The notes beneath the pieces are model-generated. The model was not told where the DNA came from. It saw nothing but the letters and a program-made list of their open reading frames with translations, and made no database searches. The position numbers and the translations under genes were made by a program. A DNA stretch of 64,000 nucleotides, taken from contig NZ_JAPMLQ010000003.1 in assembly GCF_026410305.1 (NCBI RefSeq), positions 453,949-517,948 of the forward strand. Direction: 5' to 3'. Shown piece after piece: positions 39,401-48,100 of the stretch (position 1 is its first letter; every line of letters begins with the position of its first letter). Source of the DNA: Sulfitobacter sp. F26204. Its GTDB lineage: Bacteria > Pseudomonadota > Alphaproteobacteria > Rhodobacterales > Rhodobacteraceae.

Positions 39401-39801
39401 TCCCGTTCAAGCGCTTCTGCTTCCGAAACCAGACGTGCGTCAACCGCGCTCCTGATCTCACGAAGCCGGTGCGGCAAGGCATTCACATTGGGAATAATCG
39501 CCTGCAATGCGTCAAAATCTCCGGTTTCCAACGTGTTACGCAGGCCGGCGACCTCGCCCAGAAAAGCAAAGAGTTCTTCGGGCTTTGATCCGGGTATCAG
39601 GGTCGCATGGGTTTCCCCTTCTTCCACCAAATGGTCGATCTGCGCCTTTAGGTCCCCATAGAGGGCGTCCCATTCGGAAGGTTCCTCATCTGCGCCGTCA
39701 TCTTCGAATTCCAGTTCATCAAGGAATTCATCAAGTGAAAGGCCAATTTTTTGTGCAAGTTTTCCTGCCCATTTACGCTGTTTTTCTACCGGATCAGTCA
39801 T
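36466..39801 (-). CDS. 1111-residue repeat protein with toxin-like C-terminal domain
   Basis: No signal peptide is seen. Residues 1-300 are acidic and helical. From about 400 to 890 there are roughly ten degenerate ~50-residue repeats, each with GG(L/V/F)G..P..L...L....G..D...L..L (starts near 408, 455, 499, 552, 600, 652, 700, 756, 811, 883), suggesting an alpha-solenoid. After a Pro/Ser linker, residues ~949-1111 carry DHILGRH, a lysine, LFP, GIDALAKASV and a final SVKVTFIP...DQFYPDE. That order resembles the EndoU/BECR ribonuclease-toxin fold. The gene overlaps the 215-aa gene (ATGA) and precedes the small acidic protein. A polymorphic toxin is the favoured reading; the delivery route is unknown. 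Confidence 0.7.
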   Translation of the reverse strand: MTDPVEKQRKWAGKLAQKIGLSLDEFLDELEFEDDGADEEPSEWDALYGDLKAQIDHLVEEGETHATLIPGSKPEELFAFLGEVAGLRNTLETGDFDALQAIIPNVNALPHRLREIRSAVDARLVSEAEALERELLEATPPAGFEADDSPGFDTARQAALVLVRARPVDVDCFTKARELLRLAAEAITQKVKEREAQNRRLTLEAAEIYPVGILDSQKKRFKSAMDLIDASLAPPITSAKNSDAAKQIKAAEALRKTFDDEVKAIGGEEKARDINDAFGDRFGAIETALGGTAAVVELLNHYSPHELADLIVALGDGKAGAENLKETFVAFGSGANAKKAIQELGAENLKKMQIDGSTLDEIAGMNKGLGPATLKVMFTEHDNLTAAQEVLKGFGTDASLLRDLVNDSGLANEPKALVALLTPSADNSPSDIAEMVKKFDNKEKRERLGGMIGEGGLGEHPEVFGELVKTAGGDGLVAMATAFDSKSKREALKKGLNEGGLAQPGVKPKFLGEFFNNCSTGSNTDKGNAMVGLLTGLTPDSRGQMKNMMKDGGVGQAPKAFAVMMRDGCGNDPAALKALLDKTNSDSGRTGMKALLANAGMDGSVAGAENCMAEMLQASGGDPDSRATGFANLIKGIDGTMADNFKTMLDKGGLAGHPKVLAPLIAKGCGNDARKLGLLAENISGNATAQDNLAGLVNKGGFGAKVSGGADTNTKPECFAELFETGCGGSPAELVNLLNVMGDTQQAQMCTLMKDGDLGKHPKVLANMYKHGCLSKGEADATGRKDPAKLLVVLADFAGSGPLFKEMMTTGGFGTGPEERLGSVMRYGFTNKGTKDADLTQLKAMATAFSGADMVKLDTMLKAMEGADPMALPTDRDKALQPGGGLQNILAWDGHAGSAAKLKTKFYDKLAAPSPTSPARQSSNLSLSVLIQTAASFEGEPIATPQSSFVTATGQQIDMRADHILGRHTRKYQDFGDVKAQNTLFPAHLDAAGIDALAKASVANITPTTDRRKKRREGFPPTATIPNRNDRKRRPPIDIFDLNSARSSWPKDSVSTGDGYSVKVTFIPSNQGGDRVMLDQFYPDESGTDPHVLDVNQADMRKIRSALRNQF
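37130..38610 (-). repeat. About ten degenerate ~150-bp coding repeats
   Basis: Within the large protein gene, units of about 44-56 codons (one interval of ~72) repeat the pattern GGLG-x2-P-x2-L-x3-L, GxGxD, x3-LxxL. DNA identity between units is low, so the repeat is old and kept at protein level; it is not a CRISPR or satellite. Confidence 0.75.
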
Positions 39802-40445
39802 ACCACATTGGCCCGGCGAATGATCTCGCGTTCAAGTGTGGCGAGAGCCTCGGACAAAGTCTGGCGCAGGGTTAAGGTCACGCCCAGCGGATTGTCGTCT
39901 AGCATGCCCAGAACTTCATCGTTCTGCGAAAAAGCCTGCATTTCGTTCACTGCGATACGCAGTTTGTTCTCTTCGGTTTCACGGTCCTTCGGGTTGGCAC
40001 CATCATATTCGCGCACTGCAACCGCCATGTTGGTCAGCTTTTTTCCCGTGAAAGCCGCCAGTCCGAATTCCGCAATGCGTTGGAACAACGGAGAGTCAAA
40101 AGACCTCAACGCATCCTCCAGTTCGCCTATCTGTCTGGCCACCTTGCTGCGGGCTTCGGTCCAGATCCCTAGCAAAGGCGGCGTAGGCATGGCCTTTTGG
40201 GACACATCCAACAGCTTTTGGGCCTTGGCGAAATCGCCCGCCGCGATTGCAATATCAAGCGCCTTGAGAATCTCGGGCCCACGTCCCAGCTTTGCAATAT
40301 CTGCGCGTAGCTCGACCGCCTTGGCAACAACTGCCGCGCCTGGGGTGTCCGCATTTTCGGGCGATACAATCGGGCGGCGAAGAATAAATCGTTCAATAAA
40401 GGCTTGTTGCTTTGCGTCGAGCTGAATTGGTTTAGGTTCAGCCAT
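39798..40445 (-). CDS. Hypothetical 215-residue protein, first gene of the toxin-like operon
   Basis: A soluble, helix-rich protein with no signal peptide: an N-terminal LDAKQQAFIERFIL helix, a TPR-like middle (LKALDIAIAAGDFAKAQKLLD) and a long C-terminal helical part. No family recognised. Its stop overlaps the start of the 1111-aa gene (ATGA), so the two are produced together; an adaptor or chaperone for the large protein is plausible from context alone. choV lies 104 bases upstream on the same strand. Confidence 0.65.
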   Translation of the reverse strand: MAEPKPIQLDAKQQAFIERFILRRPIVSPENADTPGAAVVAKAVELRADIAKLGRGPEILKALDIAIAAGDFAKAQKLLDVSQKAMPTPPLLGIWTEARSKVARQIGELEDALRSFDSPLFQRIAEFGLAAFTGKKLTNMAVAVREYDGANPKDRETEENKLRIAVNEMQAFSQNDEVLGMLDDNPLGVTLTLRQTLSEALATLEREIIRRANVV

Positions 40446-40549
40446 GTTTAATCCTAGAGTCCGTAATAATGCCCTTACGATGGGGCATCGGGTGTCGTTA
40501 GGTCAATAGGTGATCGAAAACCGGGCAATGTGGATGCGGCGCGCCCGGC

Positions 40550-41566
40550 CTACTGGCTCAGGCGATCGACGATACTTTGTGCTGTCACCGTCCCCAGAAC
40601 ATTGTCCCCATCGACCACACGCAACGCCGTATCCGCACCGCTCAACTGATCGATCAACTGCGCCACCGGCGTTGCTGCCGCGATTTGCGGACCGGGCTGA
40701 TCGGTTGCGGCAGTCATCACATCCCATGCCGTCAAAACGCCCAAGGGGTTCATATTGGACACAAAATCGGCAACATATGCGGACGCAGGGTTCGAAAATA
40801 TTTCACGCGGGGTGCCAAGTTGCACGATGCGCCCGCCTTCCATAATCGCGATACGCCCGCCCAGCTTGAAAGCTTCGTCCAGATCGTGACTGACAAAAAT
40901 GATCGTGCGCTTCAACTCGCGTTGCAGGTCCAGCAATTCGTCCTGCAATCGCGTTCGGATCAGCGGATCAAGAGCGGAAAACGGTTCATCCATCAGAAGG
41001 ATCGGCGCTTCGGTGACAAAGGCGCGGGCGAGTCCGACGCGCTGTTGCATGCCGCCAGACAACTCACCGACCTTGCGATCCGCCCAATCGGACAGCCCCA
41101 CAAGCGCAAGCTGCCTGTCCGCACGCGCCAGCCGCTCGGCCTTGGGCACAGCAGACAACTCCAGGGCGAGTGCGACGTTGTCGCGCACAGTGCGCCAGGG
41201 CAGAAGGCCGAATTGCTGAAACACCATCGAAACACATTCGCGCCGAACCTTGCGCAGGTCTCCCGCAGAACACTCCTGCACGTTTGCCGACCAGTTCCCA
41301 TCGTTGACTTCGACATGGCCGCGCACCACGGGGTTCAAACCATTTACCGCCCGCAGCAAAGTGGATTTTCCGGACCCTGACAGGCCCATGAGAACCAGGA
41401 TTTCTCCGGTTTCCACGTCCAGCGAACAATCATGTACACCCAGCACCTGCCCGGTTGCGGCTTCAATTTCCGCGCGGCTTTGACCGGCATCCATCAGTTC
41501 AAGTGCTGCATCAGGTTTCTCGCCGAAGACGATGGAAACATTGTTGAATGTGACTGCAGTACTCAT
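40550..41566 (-). CDS. choV: Choline ABC transporter ATP-binding protein
   Basis: A 338-residue ProV/ChoV-type ATPase energising uptake of choline or a related quaternary amine. Walker A GLSGSGKSTLL, the signature LSGGMQQRVGLARAF, Walker B ILLMDEPFSALDPL, and the QQFGLLPWRTVRDNVAL Q-loop block characteristic of ProV-type ATPases are present. The C-terminal CBS-like region (~270-338) is short. It overlaps choW by four bases. Confidence 0.92.
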   Translation of the reverse strand: MSTAVTFNNVSIVFGEKPDAALELMDAGQSRAEIEAATGQVLGVHDCSLDVETGEILVLMGLSGSGKSTLLRAVNGLNPVVRGHVEVNDGNWSANVQECSAGDLRKVRRECVSMVFQQFGLLPWRTVRDNVALALELSAVPKAERLARADRQLALVGLSDWADRKVGELSGGMQQRVGLARAFVTEAPILLMDEPFSALDPLIRTRLQDELLDLQRELKRTIIFVSHDLDEAFKLGGRIAIMEGGRIVQLGTPREIFSNPASAYVADFVSNMNPLGVLTAWDVMTAATDQPGPQIAAATPVAQLIDQLSGADTALRVVDGDNVLGTVTAQSIVDRLSQ

Positions 41567-42396
41567 TTACCACTCACCCGCAGCATCCGATCCAGCATGA
41601 TGGCCACAACCACAATGATCAGCCCGGATTCAAAGCCCAGCCCCGTATTCACCTGGTTCAAAGCCCGCACCACCGGCACGCCAAGCCCGTCCGCGCCCAC
41701 AAGGGCGGCGATCACCACCATGGATAGCGACAGCATGATTGTCTGGTTCAGTCCCGTCATGATCTGCGGCAAGGCATAGGGCAATTCGATTTTCCACAGT
41801 GTCTGGCTCGGTGTGGCACCAAAGGCCTGAGCAGCCTCCAACAGGGATTTCGGTGTCGAGGCGATGCCAAGCTGTGTCAAACGGATTGGCGCGGGCAGTA
41901 CAAAGATCACCGTTGCGATCAGCCCCGGCACCATGCCGATGCCGAAAAACACAATGGCAGGAATGAGATAGACAAAGGTTGGTAGGGTCTGCATCAGATC
42001 AAGAACAGGCCGCATAAATCGATAAAGGCCCGGACGGTGTGCCGCTGCAATGCCGATCGGAACACCGACCCCCATACAGACCACGCAGGCCGACAAGACC
42101 AGCGTCAGGCTTTCTGTTGTTTCTTCCCAATAATCCTGATTCAGGATGAAGAGAAATCCAATCACGATGAAAACCACGGTTTTCCAGTTGCGTTGGATCA
42201 ACCAAGTGAGCCCTGCGAATGCCGCAATGACAAACAGCGGATGTGGGGTTTGCAGAACCCAGAGAATCGCGTCAATCAGCCGTTCCATCACCAGCGCAAG
42301 CCCGTCAAAGAACCACTCTCCCTTGATCTGAAGCCAGTCGAAAGCGGCTTCGGCAATGTCATCAACCGGCAGCTTATTGTCAGTAAGCCATTTCAT
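41563..42396 (-). CDS. choW: Choline ABC transporter permease
   Basis: A 277-residue ProW-type inner-membrane permease with about six transmembrane segments and the EAA-loop-like region EAAQAFGATPSQTLWKIELPYALPQIM that contacts the ATPase. The N-terminal sequence WLTDNKLPVDDIAEAAFDWL is typical of choline/glycine-betaine permeases. It lies between choX (89-base spacer with a hairpin) and choV (overlapping). Confidence 0.93.
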   Translation of the reverse strand: MKWLTDNKLPVDDIAEAAFDWLQIKGEWFFDGLALVMERLIDAILWVLQTPHPLFVIAAFAGLTWLIQRNWKTVVFIVIGFLFILNQDYWEETTESLTLVLSACVVCMGVGVPIGIAAAHRPGLYRFMRPVLDLMQTLPTFVYLIPAIVFFGIGMVPGLIATVIFVLPAPIRLTQLGIASTPKSLLEAAQAFGATPSQTLWKIELPYALPQIMTGLNQTIMLSLSMVVIAALVGADGLGVPVVRALNQVNTGLGFESGLIIVVVAIMLDRMLRVSGK

Positions 42397-42435
42397 GGTT
42401 GTTCCTTTCGCAAGGGAGCGCGCCCTTCAGAGAAT

Positions 42436-42466
42436 AGATGCCCGTGTCGTACCAACGCAGGCATCT
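42436..42466. other. Intercistronic hairpin between choX and choW
   Basis: AGATGCC (42436-42442) pairs with GGCATCT (42460-42466), and an inner CGT/ACG extends the stem. It stands just after the choX stop. Such stem-loops often protect or partly end the binding-protein mRNA so that it exceeds the permease and ATPase. Confidence 0.5.
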
Positions 42467-42485
42467 TTTGCATTTTCTCAAAGGG

Positions 42486-43409
42486 TTACTTGAGTGCGGC
42501 TTCGGCGGCGGCCATTGCATCCCCGCCATCTTTGGTGGTCACACCGTCCAGCCAGCTTCCCAGCACATCTGGATTGGCCTTGATCCATGCTGCCGCCGCT
42601 TCTTCGGGGTCTTTCCCGTCATCAAGGATGGCACCCATGATTTCGTTTTCCATGGCAAGGGTGAATTCCAGATTGTTCAACAGCTTGCCCAGGTTCGGGC
42701 ATTCCTGTGCATAGCCGGCCCGCGTGTTGGTAAATACCGTTGCACCGCCCAGATCCGGACCAAAGAAATCATCACCGCCCTCAAGATAGGTCAGTTCAAA
42801 GTTGGCGTTCATCGGATGCGGTTCCCAGCCGAGAAATACGATCGGCTCTTCCTTGCGACTCAGGCGTTTGACCTGAGCAAGCATCCCCTGTTCAGACGAT
42901 TCGACCACTTCAAAGTCTTTCAGATCAAAGGCATTGTCGTCGATCATCGATTGGATCAGACGGTTGCCGTCATTGCCCGGCTCGATGCCATATATCTTGC
43001 CATCCAGCGCCTCTGCCTGTTCGGCAATCGCGCCAAATGACGTAATCCCCAGATCAGCAGCCGCCTTGTTCACGGCCAGCGTATATTTCGCTCCGGTCAA
43101 GTTTGCGCGCAGGGTTTCGACAGTACCTGCTTCGCGGTAGGGTGCAATATCTGCCTCCATCGTCGGCATCCAGTTGCCCAGGAAAACATCAATGTCGCCA
43201 GCCGCCATTGAGGTATAGGTAACGGGAACCGAAAGGATCTTGGTCTCTGTCGCATAACCCAGCGCATCCAGTACCACAGAAGCAGCGGCGGTTGTCGCGG
43301 TGATGTCGGTCCAACCTACGTCGGAAAAGGTCACCTCGTCACAGCCCGCAGCCGCGACAGATGTGGCAACACCAATGGCGGCAGCCGTTGTTGCAAGAAG
43401 ATGTTTCAT
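42486..43409 (-). CDS. choX: Choline ABC transporter substrate-binding protein
   Basis: A 307-residue periplasmic binding protein with a signal peptide (MKHLLATTAAAIGVATSVAAAG). The OpuAC-type fold binds trimethylammonium groups in an aromatic box; the early DVGWTDITATTA and late FLGWEPHPMNANFELTYL elements match ChoX. It is the first gene of choXWV and provides choline for glycine betaine synthesis or methylamine catabolism. Confidence 0.94.
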   Translation of the reverse strand: MKHLLATTAAAIGVATSVAAAGCDEVTFSDVGWTDITATTAAASVVLDALGYATETKILSVPVTYTSMAAGDIDVFLGNWMPTMEADIAPYREAGTVETLRANLTGAKYTLAVNKAAADLGITSFGAIAEQAEALDGKIYGIEPGNDGNRLIQSMIDDNAFDLKDFEVVESSEQGMLAQVKRLSRKEEPIVFLGWEPHPMNANFELTYLEGGDDFFGPDLGGATVFTNTRAGYAQECPNLGKLLNNLEFTLAMENEIMGAILDDGKDPEEAAAAWIKANPDVLGSWLDGVTTKDGGDAMAAAEAALK

Positions 43410-43626
43410 TGTGAACTCCCAGTTTTTTGGTCATGTTTTTGTTGATCGTTGCGTCAATAAAAATACCACGACGCCCTATATTGCAACCACTAACACAGCA
43501 TCAGAGTGCAGTAACACCGCAAACAAGTGACGACAGGTTCACTTCCGCTTGTGCGGACCTGTCGCAATTGAGTTCTGGAATGCAACTGATACAGTCGCTA
43601 GGGGCACTCGCAGAAAGGGTACATAC

Positions 43627-44373
43627 ATGACCAGGATTACTTCCAGAAGCGAATTTCCCTCCTGTGCTGACTGCAATATCAGACACCGTGCGGTCTGTGC
43701 GACCTGCGATACGGATGAACTGCGCCGTCTGGAAGAGATCAAATACTACCGCAGCTTTGATGCCGGTCAGCAGATCATGTTCGAAGGCGACGAAATGGTA
43801 TTTGTCGGTTCGGTTGTCACCGGTGCCGCCAAATTGTCGCGGACCCTGCCTGACGGGCGCATCCAGATGCTGGGCTTGTTGCTGCCATCTGATTTCATCG
43901 GACGACCCGGACGTGAGCAAGTGGGCTACGATGTCGAAGCCATACAGAAAGTGACCTTGTGTTGTTTCCGGCGCAAACCCTTTGAAACGCTGGTCGAGGC
44001 CACCCCCCATATCGGACAAAGATTGCTGATGATGTCTTTGGACGAGCTCGAAGTCGCCCGGGAATGGATGGTATTGCTGGGGCGCAAGACCGCACGCGAG
44101 AAAATCACATGCCTTCTGGCTTTGATCGCACGGCGAACGGCGTCGCTGCAACTTCGACCGTTGAAAGATTCCCTGTCTTTTGAAATGCCCATGTCACGCG
44201 AAACCATGGGCGAATATCTGGGTCTGACGATTGAAACGGTCAGCCGCCAGATGACCGCCCTGCGCAAGGACGGGTTGATCAAGATGGAGGGCAGCCGCAC
44301 CATCACCATCCCCGATCTCGCAAGTTTGATGGCGGAAACCGGAGATGACACAAGTGCCGCCAGGTTGAGTTAG
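43627..44373 (+). CDS. fnrL: FNR-type oxygen-sensing transcriptional regulator
   Basis: A 248-residue CRP/FNR protein. Cysteines for the oxygen-labile [4Fe-4S] cluster appear at residues 13, 16 and 24 (SCADCNIRHRAVC) with a fourth at 112/113 (TLCCF). The HTH helix contains the FNR-type ETVSRQ recognition sequence (E-x2-SR). ATG 43627 follows AAAGGG and gives the normal N-terminus; a longer frame from 43549 is unlikely. It is next to the genes it should activate: two perfect FNR boxes stand before ccoN and ccoG. Confidence 0.95.
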   Translation: MTRITSRSEFPSCADCNIRHRAVCATCDTDELRRLEEIKYYRSFDAGQQIMFEGDEMVFVGSVVTGAAKLSRTLPDGRIQMLGLLLPSDFIGRPGREQVGYDVEAIQKVTLCCFRRKPFETLVEATPHIGQRLLMMSLDELEVAREWMVLLGRKTAREKITCLLALIARRTASLQLRPLKDSLSFEMPMSRETMGEYLGLTIETVSRQMTALRKDGLIKMEGSRTITIPDLASLMAETGDDTSAARLS

Positions 44374-44398
44374 GATCGGAAAGGCCATGGGACACACC

Positions 44399-44432
44399 CT
44401 CAATGCGCCATGAAGCTCAATGCGCCATGAAG
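44399..44432. repeat. 17-bp perfect tandem duplication
   Basis: CTCAATGCGCCATGAAG occurs twice head to tail (44399-44415 and 44416-44432). The second copy contains the last codons and stop of the universal stress protein gene, the first an extra copy of that end, so it looks like a recent slip that left the protein unchanged. Confidence 0.9.
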
Positions 44433-45256
44433 ACCGGCACTGAGGCTTCCAGCAGTACCGTGCGTGTGGTCCCTCCAAAGATCGCCTCACGCAGGCGCGA
44501 ATGTCCATAAGCCCCCATCACCATCATGCCGCACCCCAATTCAGTCGCGCGCCGCTCCAGGGTGGCGGCAATGCCGCCCTCGTCCTTGTTGCACACCGAC
44601 AGCTCGCATTTGATTCCCTGACGCGACAGATATTGGGCAAAGGCACCGCCAGGATCGGACCGGTCAGGCGCATCCTTGGGCGGATCTACCATGACCACAT
44701 GCACATAATCCGCCCGGGTCAACAATGGCATCGCCTGACGGACGGCGCGCAAGGCGGTTGCGCTTTCGTCCCATGACACCAGAATATTGGTGGGCGGGAC
44801 ATCAATCGGTTCGGCGTCTGGTAACAACAGCAACGGGGCGCCGGCATCAAACAATACGGATTCCGCCAGGGCGCGGGTGCGCTCAGCACCGGCAATACCT
44901 GCCAGACGATATTGAACGACGAGGTCACTGAACTTTGTATGGCGTGCAACTTCTATGGCGCTGATTGCACGGGTGACAGCAATGGGTTCTACGTTCCAGC
45001 GGATGTCTTCGTTGGCCAGCTTTGATTTGGCCAACGCGCTGAGTTCGCCCGCTCGCACAACCGTTTCCTCCATATCGACACCAACCGGAAAAGCGTCCAG
45101 CGCGGTTTGGACCAATGCCGGGTTGTCAACACCGATCGCAAGGGCAAGCACCTGTAAATGCGCGTCCAGGGCCCGTGCGACACCGACCCCCGCGCCGAGC
45201 TGGGCATCCAGTTGATCTTCATCTGTCAAAATCGTGGTGACCGTTTGAATTGACAT
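44417..45256 (-). CDS. Universal stress protein, tandem UspA domains
   Basis: A 279-residue cytoplasmic protein with two UspA domains. The C-terminal domain has the nucleotide-binding pattern GAYGHSRLREAIFGGTTRTV (G-x2-G-x9-G-(S/T)); the N-terminal one lacks it. Members help survival under anaerobic or energy stress. ATG 45256 follows AGGAG by eight bases. It is divergent from ccoN, so the FNR box in the shared promoter may control it as well. Confidence 0.88.
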   Translation of the reverse strand: MSIQTVTTILTDEDQLDAQLGAGVGVARALDAHLQVLALAIGVDNPALVQTALDAFPVGVDMEETVVRAGELSALAKSKLANEDIRWNVEPIAVTRAISAIEVARHTKFSDLVVQYRLAGIAGAERTRALAESVLFDAGAPLLLLPDAEPIDVPPTNILVSWDESATALRAVRQAMPLLTRADYVHVVMVDPPKDAPDRSDPGGAFAQYLSRQGIKCELSVCNKDEGGIAATLERRATELGCGMMVMGAYGHSRLREAIFGGTTRTVLLEASVPVFMAH

Positions 45257-45346
45257 ATGCTCTGCTCCTGTTTCGGCTAAAAATTCACGCGGCGTTGTGC
45301 CATACAGAACTTTCGTGATCTTGCCGGCAAAGAAAGCCATCCGTCT

Positions 45347-45360
45347 TTGATTCAGATCAA
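45347..45360. promoter_or_regulatory. FNR box upstream of ccoN
   Basis: TTGAT-TCAG-ATCAA, a perfect FNR consensus, lies 93 bases before the ccoN ATG and 90 before the divergent stress gene, next to fnrL. Confidence 0.9.
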
Positions 45361-45453
45361 AGACCGCATGTCGTACCTAAGGGACAAGCCGTTATGCGAA
45401 CAAACATCCCATGCACCCAGACGTGGTGCGGGGGTGAAAGAAGGGACAAACCA

Positions 45454-47058
45454 ATGACGTCTGACTATTTCAAGCTGATCATCCTGGCGGGGATCACGCT
45501 ATTTGCGGCTCTTGCTGCCAGCTGGGGCCGGGATCTGGCTTATCAAGTTCACGCGGTGCTGATTATGTGCATCGCAGCAAGCATGTTCATCTGGGTATTA
45601 CGTAATACCGATGAAGAACCCAGACCGGGGATCGACCCCAACGGGTATATGGATGATGTCGTCCGTGCCGGTGTGATCGCAACGGCGTTCTGGGGGATCG
45701 TTGGATTTCTGGTCGGAACATTCATCGCGTTTCAGCTTGCCTTTCCGGCGCTCAACTTTGACTGGTTGCAACCCTATGCGAACTTTGGACGTCTGCGCCC
45801 GCTACACACCTCTGCGGTGATTTTTGCATTTGGTGGCAACGCCTTGATCATGTCGTCCTTCTACGTCGTGCAACGCACCTGTGGCACCCGCCTTTGGGGT
45901 GGCAACCTGCGCTGGTACGTATTCTGGGGTTATCAGTTGTTCATCGTTCTGGCTGCGACCGGCTATGTGCTGGGGTCAACCCAATCGCGTGAATATGCAG
46001 AACCCGAATGGTATGTCGACATCTGGCTTACCGTCATTTGGGTTGCCTATCTGGTGATTTACATGGGCACGCTGATCAATCGCAAGGAACGCCACATCTA
46101 CGTCGCAAACTGGTTCTTTCTGAGCTTTATCATCACCGTCGCCATGCTGCACATTGTGAACAACCTGCACATGCCGGTAAGCATCTGGGGCTCCAAGTCG
46201 GTACAGCTCTTCTCTGGGGTGCAGGACGCAATGACCCAGTGGTGGTATGGCCACAACGCCGTCGGATTCTTCCTGACAGCGGGCTTTCTGGGCATGATGT
46301 ACTATTTTGTGCCAAAGCAGGCGAACCGTCCTGTCTTTTCATACAAACTGTCCATTATTCACTTCTGGGCCCTGATCTTCCTGTATATCTGGGCGGGGCC
46401 GCACCACCTGCACTACACTGCCCTTCCCGATTGGGCGGCGACCCTTGGCATGGTCTTTTCGATCATCCTGTGGATGCCCAGCTGGGGCGGCATGATCAAC
46501 GGTCTGATGACGCTGAATGGCGCATGGGACAAGTTGCGGACGGATCCGATCATCCGGATGATGGTGATCTCCCTGGCCTTCTACGGAATGTCGACCTTTG
46601 AAGGTCCGATGATGTCTATCCGCGCTGTGAACTCTCTGTCTCATTATACAGACTGGACCATCGGTCACGTACATTCCGGCGTACTGGGCTGGAACGGCAT
46701 GATCACCTTTGCCGCGCTTTATTTCCTGACACCCAAACTCTGGGGGCGTGCGCAAATGTATTCCATGTCCGCGATCAACTGGCACTTCTGGCTGGCGACA
46801 ATTGGAATCGTCCTCTACGCCTCGTCGATGTGGGTCACCGGTATCATGGAAGGCCTGATGTGGCGTGAAGTCGATGCACAGGGTTTCCTCGTAAACTCTT
46901 TTGCCGACACCGTTGCGGCGAAGTTCCCGATGTACATCGTGCGCGGTCTGGGCGGGGTCATGTACCTGTCAGGCGCATTGATCATGTGCTGGAACCTGTG
47001 GATGACCATCCGCGGCGGAGCCCGTGTTGTTGCCCCCGTCGGTGTGCCGGCTGAGTAA
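45454..47058 (+). CDS. ccoN: cbb3-type cytochrome c oxidase subunit I
   Basis: A 534-residue, about 12-TM catalytic subunit of the high-affinity haem-copper oxidase. Haem and CuB histidines sit in [41 protein letters not shown] and [11 protein letters not shown]. The ATG at 45454 (AAGGGA ahead, MTSDYFKL) is chosen over 45394, which adds 20 poorly conserved residues. The operon ccoNOQP follows, with an FNR box upstream. Confidence 0.97.
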   Translation: MTSDYFKLIILAGITLFAALAASWGRDLAYQVHAVLIMCIAASMFIWVLRNTDEEPRPGIDPNGYMDDVVRAGVIATAFWGIVGFLVGTFIAFQLAFPALNFDWLQPYANFGRLRPLHTSAVIFAFGGNALIMSSFYVVQRTCGTRLWGGNLRWYVFWGYQLFIVLAATGYVLGSTQSREYAEPEWYVDIWLTVIWVAYLVIYMGTLINRKERHIYVANWFFLSFIITVAMLHIVNNLHMPVSIWGSKSVQLFSGVQDAMTQWWYGHNAVGFFLTAGFLGMMYYFVPKQANRPVFSYKLSIIHFWALIFLYIWAGPHHLHYTALPDWAATLGMVFSIILWMPSWGGMINGLMTLNGAWDKLRTDPIIRMMVISLAFYGMSTFEGPMMSIRAVNSLSHYTDWTIGHVHSGVLGWNGMITFAALYFLTPKLWGRAQMYSMSAINWHFWLATIGIVLYASSMWVTGIMEGLMWREVDAQGFLVNSFADTVAAKFPMYIVRGLGGVMYLSGALIMCWNLWMTIRGGARVVAPVGVPAE

Positions 47059-47068
47059 GGAAAAACAG

Positions 47069-47896
47069 ATGTCTGATAACGAAAAAATCATGGATTCCGA
47101 CAAGGATCCAAAGGTCTCCACTCTGTCTGACCTGCCGGAGGAAATTCCGAATGAATTGCCGCTTGAAACCGGCATTCTGAAACGGCACGCTATGATCGAA
47201 CGTTCGGCGACCCTGCTGATGGTTCTCTCCTTGCTGGTCGTCAGTATCGGCGGCATTGTCGAGATTGCACCGCTCTTCTACCTTGAAAATACCATTGAGG
47301 ACGTCGAGGGGATGCGCCCCTATACACCACTGGAGCTGACCGGGCGCGAGATCTATGTGCGTGAAGGCTGTTATACCTGTCATTCGCAGATGATCCGCCC
47401 GATGCGCGACGAAGTGGATCGCTACGGCCATTATTCGCTGGCAGCGGAAAGCATGTATGACCATCCGCATCAGTGGGGGTCAAAACGGACGGGTCCCGAT
47501 GTGGCCCGTGTGGGTGGTCGCTATTCGGATGCATGGCACATGGACCACCTGAGCGATCCTCAATCCGTGGTGCCGGAATCGATCATGCCCAGGTATGCGT
47601 TTCTGGCCCGCACGCCGATTGATGGCAAACACGTTGAAGACCTGGTCAAGACCCACCGCAGCGTCGGTGTGCCCTATACCGATGAAATGGTCGAAAACGC
47701 TCGTGCCGATTTCAAGGCTCAGGCAGACCCTGACAGCGATTATGACGGGCTGCTGGAACGCTATGGTGACACTGCAAACATCGGCAACTTCGACGGGCAG
47801 CCAGAGTTGACCGAAATGGATGCGATGATCGCCTATCTACAAATGCTCGGCACCCTCGTCGATTTTTCAACCTTTACCCCAGACGCAAGCCGCTAG
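47069..47896 (+). CDS. ccoO: cbb3-type cytochrome c oxidase subunit II (cytochrome c)
   Basis: A 275-residue membrane-anchored monohaem cytochrome c. One TM segment (~50-72) precedes the periplasmic domain with the haem site [11 protein letters not shown] and the distal Met in [10 protein letters not shown]. It passes electrons from CcoP to CcoN. The start (ATG 47069) has TAAGGA before it, 10 bases after ccoN. The N-terminus is about 30 residues longer than usual and acidic ([14 protein letters not shown]). Confidence 0.97.
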   Translation: MSDNEKIMDSDKDPKVSTLSDLPEEIPNELPLETGILKRHAMIERSATLLMVLSLLVVSIGGIVEIAPLFYLENTIEDVEGMRPYTPLELTGREIYVREGCYTCHSQMIRPMRDEVDRYGHYSLAAESMYDHPHQWGSKRTGPDVARVGGRYSDAWHMDHLSDPQSVVPESIMPRYAFLARTPIDGKHVEDLVKTHRSVGVPYTDEMVENARADFKAQADPDSDYDGLLERYGDTANIGNFDGQPELTEMDAMIAYLQMLGTLVDFSTFTPDASR

Positions 47897-47905
47897 GAGG
47901 CCACC

Positions 47906-48100
47906 ATGGAAACCTATTCCCTCCTGCGCGAATTTGCCGACAGCTGGATGTTATTGGCAATGACCCTGTTCTTTCTGGGTGTAATTCTTTGGGCCTTTCG
48001 GCCCGGCAGCACCAAGGCCTATCGCGACACGGCGAATATTCCGTTTCGCAATGACAGCACCGCAACGCCCGACACCCCCAAGAATGGAGATGCGTCATGA
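47906..48100 (+). CDS. ccoQ: cbb3-type oxidase small subunit
   Basis: A 64-residue single-pass protein (hydrophobic ~14-31, then WAFRPGS), which stabilises the oxidase complex. AGGAGG lies ahead of the ATG. It overlaps ccoP by four bases. Confidence 0.92.
   Translation: METYSLLREFADSWMLLAMTLFFLGVILWAFRPGSTKAYRDTANIPFRNDSTATPDTPKNGDAS

Noticed and set aside
40469..40488. 6-bp hairpin after choV
   Set aside because: Short stem and no U-run; it may be chance.
43442..43457. TTGATCGTTGCGTCAA near choX/fnrL as an FNR or BetI box
   Set aside because: The half-sites are 6 bases apart, not 4, and only four bases at each end pair; not convincing.
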